Below, one piece after another: positions 63,962 through 64,000 of a stretch of DNA of 64,000 bases; the stretch's first letter is position 1; every line of letters begins with the position of its first letter. Under the pieces are notes generated by a model. It ran no database searches, had not been told where the DNA came from, and was given only the letters and a program-made list of their open reading frames with translations. This DNA comes from Stutzerimonas stutzeri (GTDB lineage: Bacteria > Pseudomonadota > Gammaproteobacteria > Pseudomonadales > Pseudomonadaceae). Made by a program: the position numbers and the translations under genes. The DNA lies in NCBI RefSeq assembly GCF_038561965.1, contig NZ_CP139348.1, positions 4,749,887-4,813,886 of the forward strand. The letters run 5' to 3'.

Positions 63962-64000
63962 GGGTTCCAGCGGTGTGCGATTTTTCCCCTGGATATGTCG

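Overview
The window is about 64 kb of G+C-rich gammaproteobacterial chromosome that runs up to the replication origin. Gene content and order (rpmH-rnpA-yidD-yidC-mnmE, mnmG-rsmG-parA-parB, atpIBEFHAGDC, glmU-glmR-glmS, coxBA-ctaG-coxC, prlC-yheV) and near-identity of several proteins to Pseudomonas homologues as I remember them point to Pseudomonas sensu lato. My best guess is the P. stutzeri group (Stutzerimonas); this is inference from memory, not a search.

Layout. 1-8.3 kb: housekeeping genes, namely a truncated DUF945 protein, a small DUF2934 protein, phosphoglucomutase, a VOC-family gene broken by one in-frame stop codon, a gamma-type carbonic anhydrase, oligopeptidase A, YheV and a DUF1835-type protein. 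8.6-14 kb: a membrane acyltransferase, a radical SAM gene behind a strong LexA box, and a beta-carbonic anhydrase/SulP transporter pair. 14-23 kb: a complete aa3-type cytochrome c oxidase locus (coxB with a fused cytochrome c domain, coxA, ctaG, coxC) followed by its assembly genes (SURF1, a Sco-like protein without the usual histidine, ctaA, ctaB, SCO). 23-28.6 kb: a FecI/FecR/TonB-receptor/PepSY iron-uptake signalling cluster behind a likely Fur box. 28.7-31.6 kb: small conserved genes and a parS-like site. 31.8-37.6 kb: a four-gene red-light operon, bphP - response regulator - hybrid histidine kinase - heme oxygenase. It ends head-on against glmS at the position expected for attTn7.

37.6-53.4 kb is a minus-strand block: glmS-glmR, glmU, the whole ATP synthase operon, parB-parA-rsmG-mnmG. 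At 53.4-53.8 kb lies a gene-free, locally A+T-rich region with a cluster of DnaA boxes. A seven-gene Mrp (Mnh/Sha) Na+/H+ antiporter operon follows, then mnmE, yidC, yidD, rnpA and rpmH. The window ends inside a second DnaA-box cluster, the expected oriC between rpmH and dnaA.

The most striking observation is that the two DnaA-box clusters, about 10.2 kb apart, share one layout. An A+T-rich motif and four DnaA-like boxes sit at nearly identical relative positions (about -50, 0, +100, +120 and +182), although the sequence between the boxes has largely diverged. Other points of interest are the parS-like site, a 132-bp inverted-repeat element that supplies the stop codon of a neighbouring gene, the phytochrome operon with an embedded two-receiver hybrid kinase, and a TonB receptor whose barrel-coding part is visibly poorer in G+C than its surroundings.
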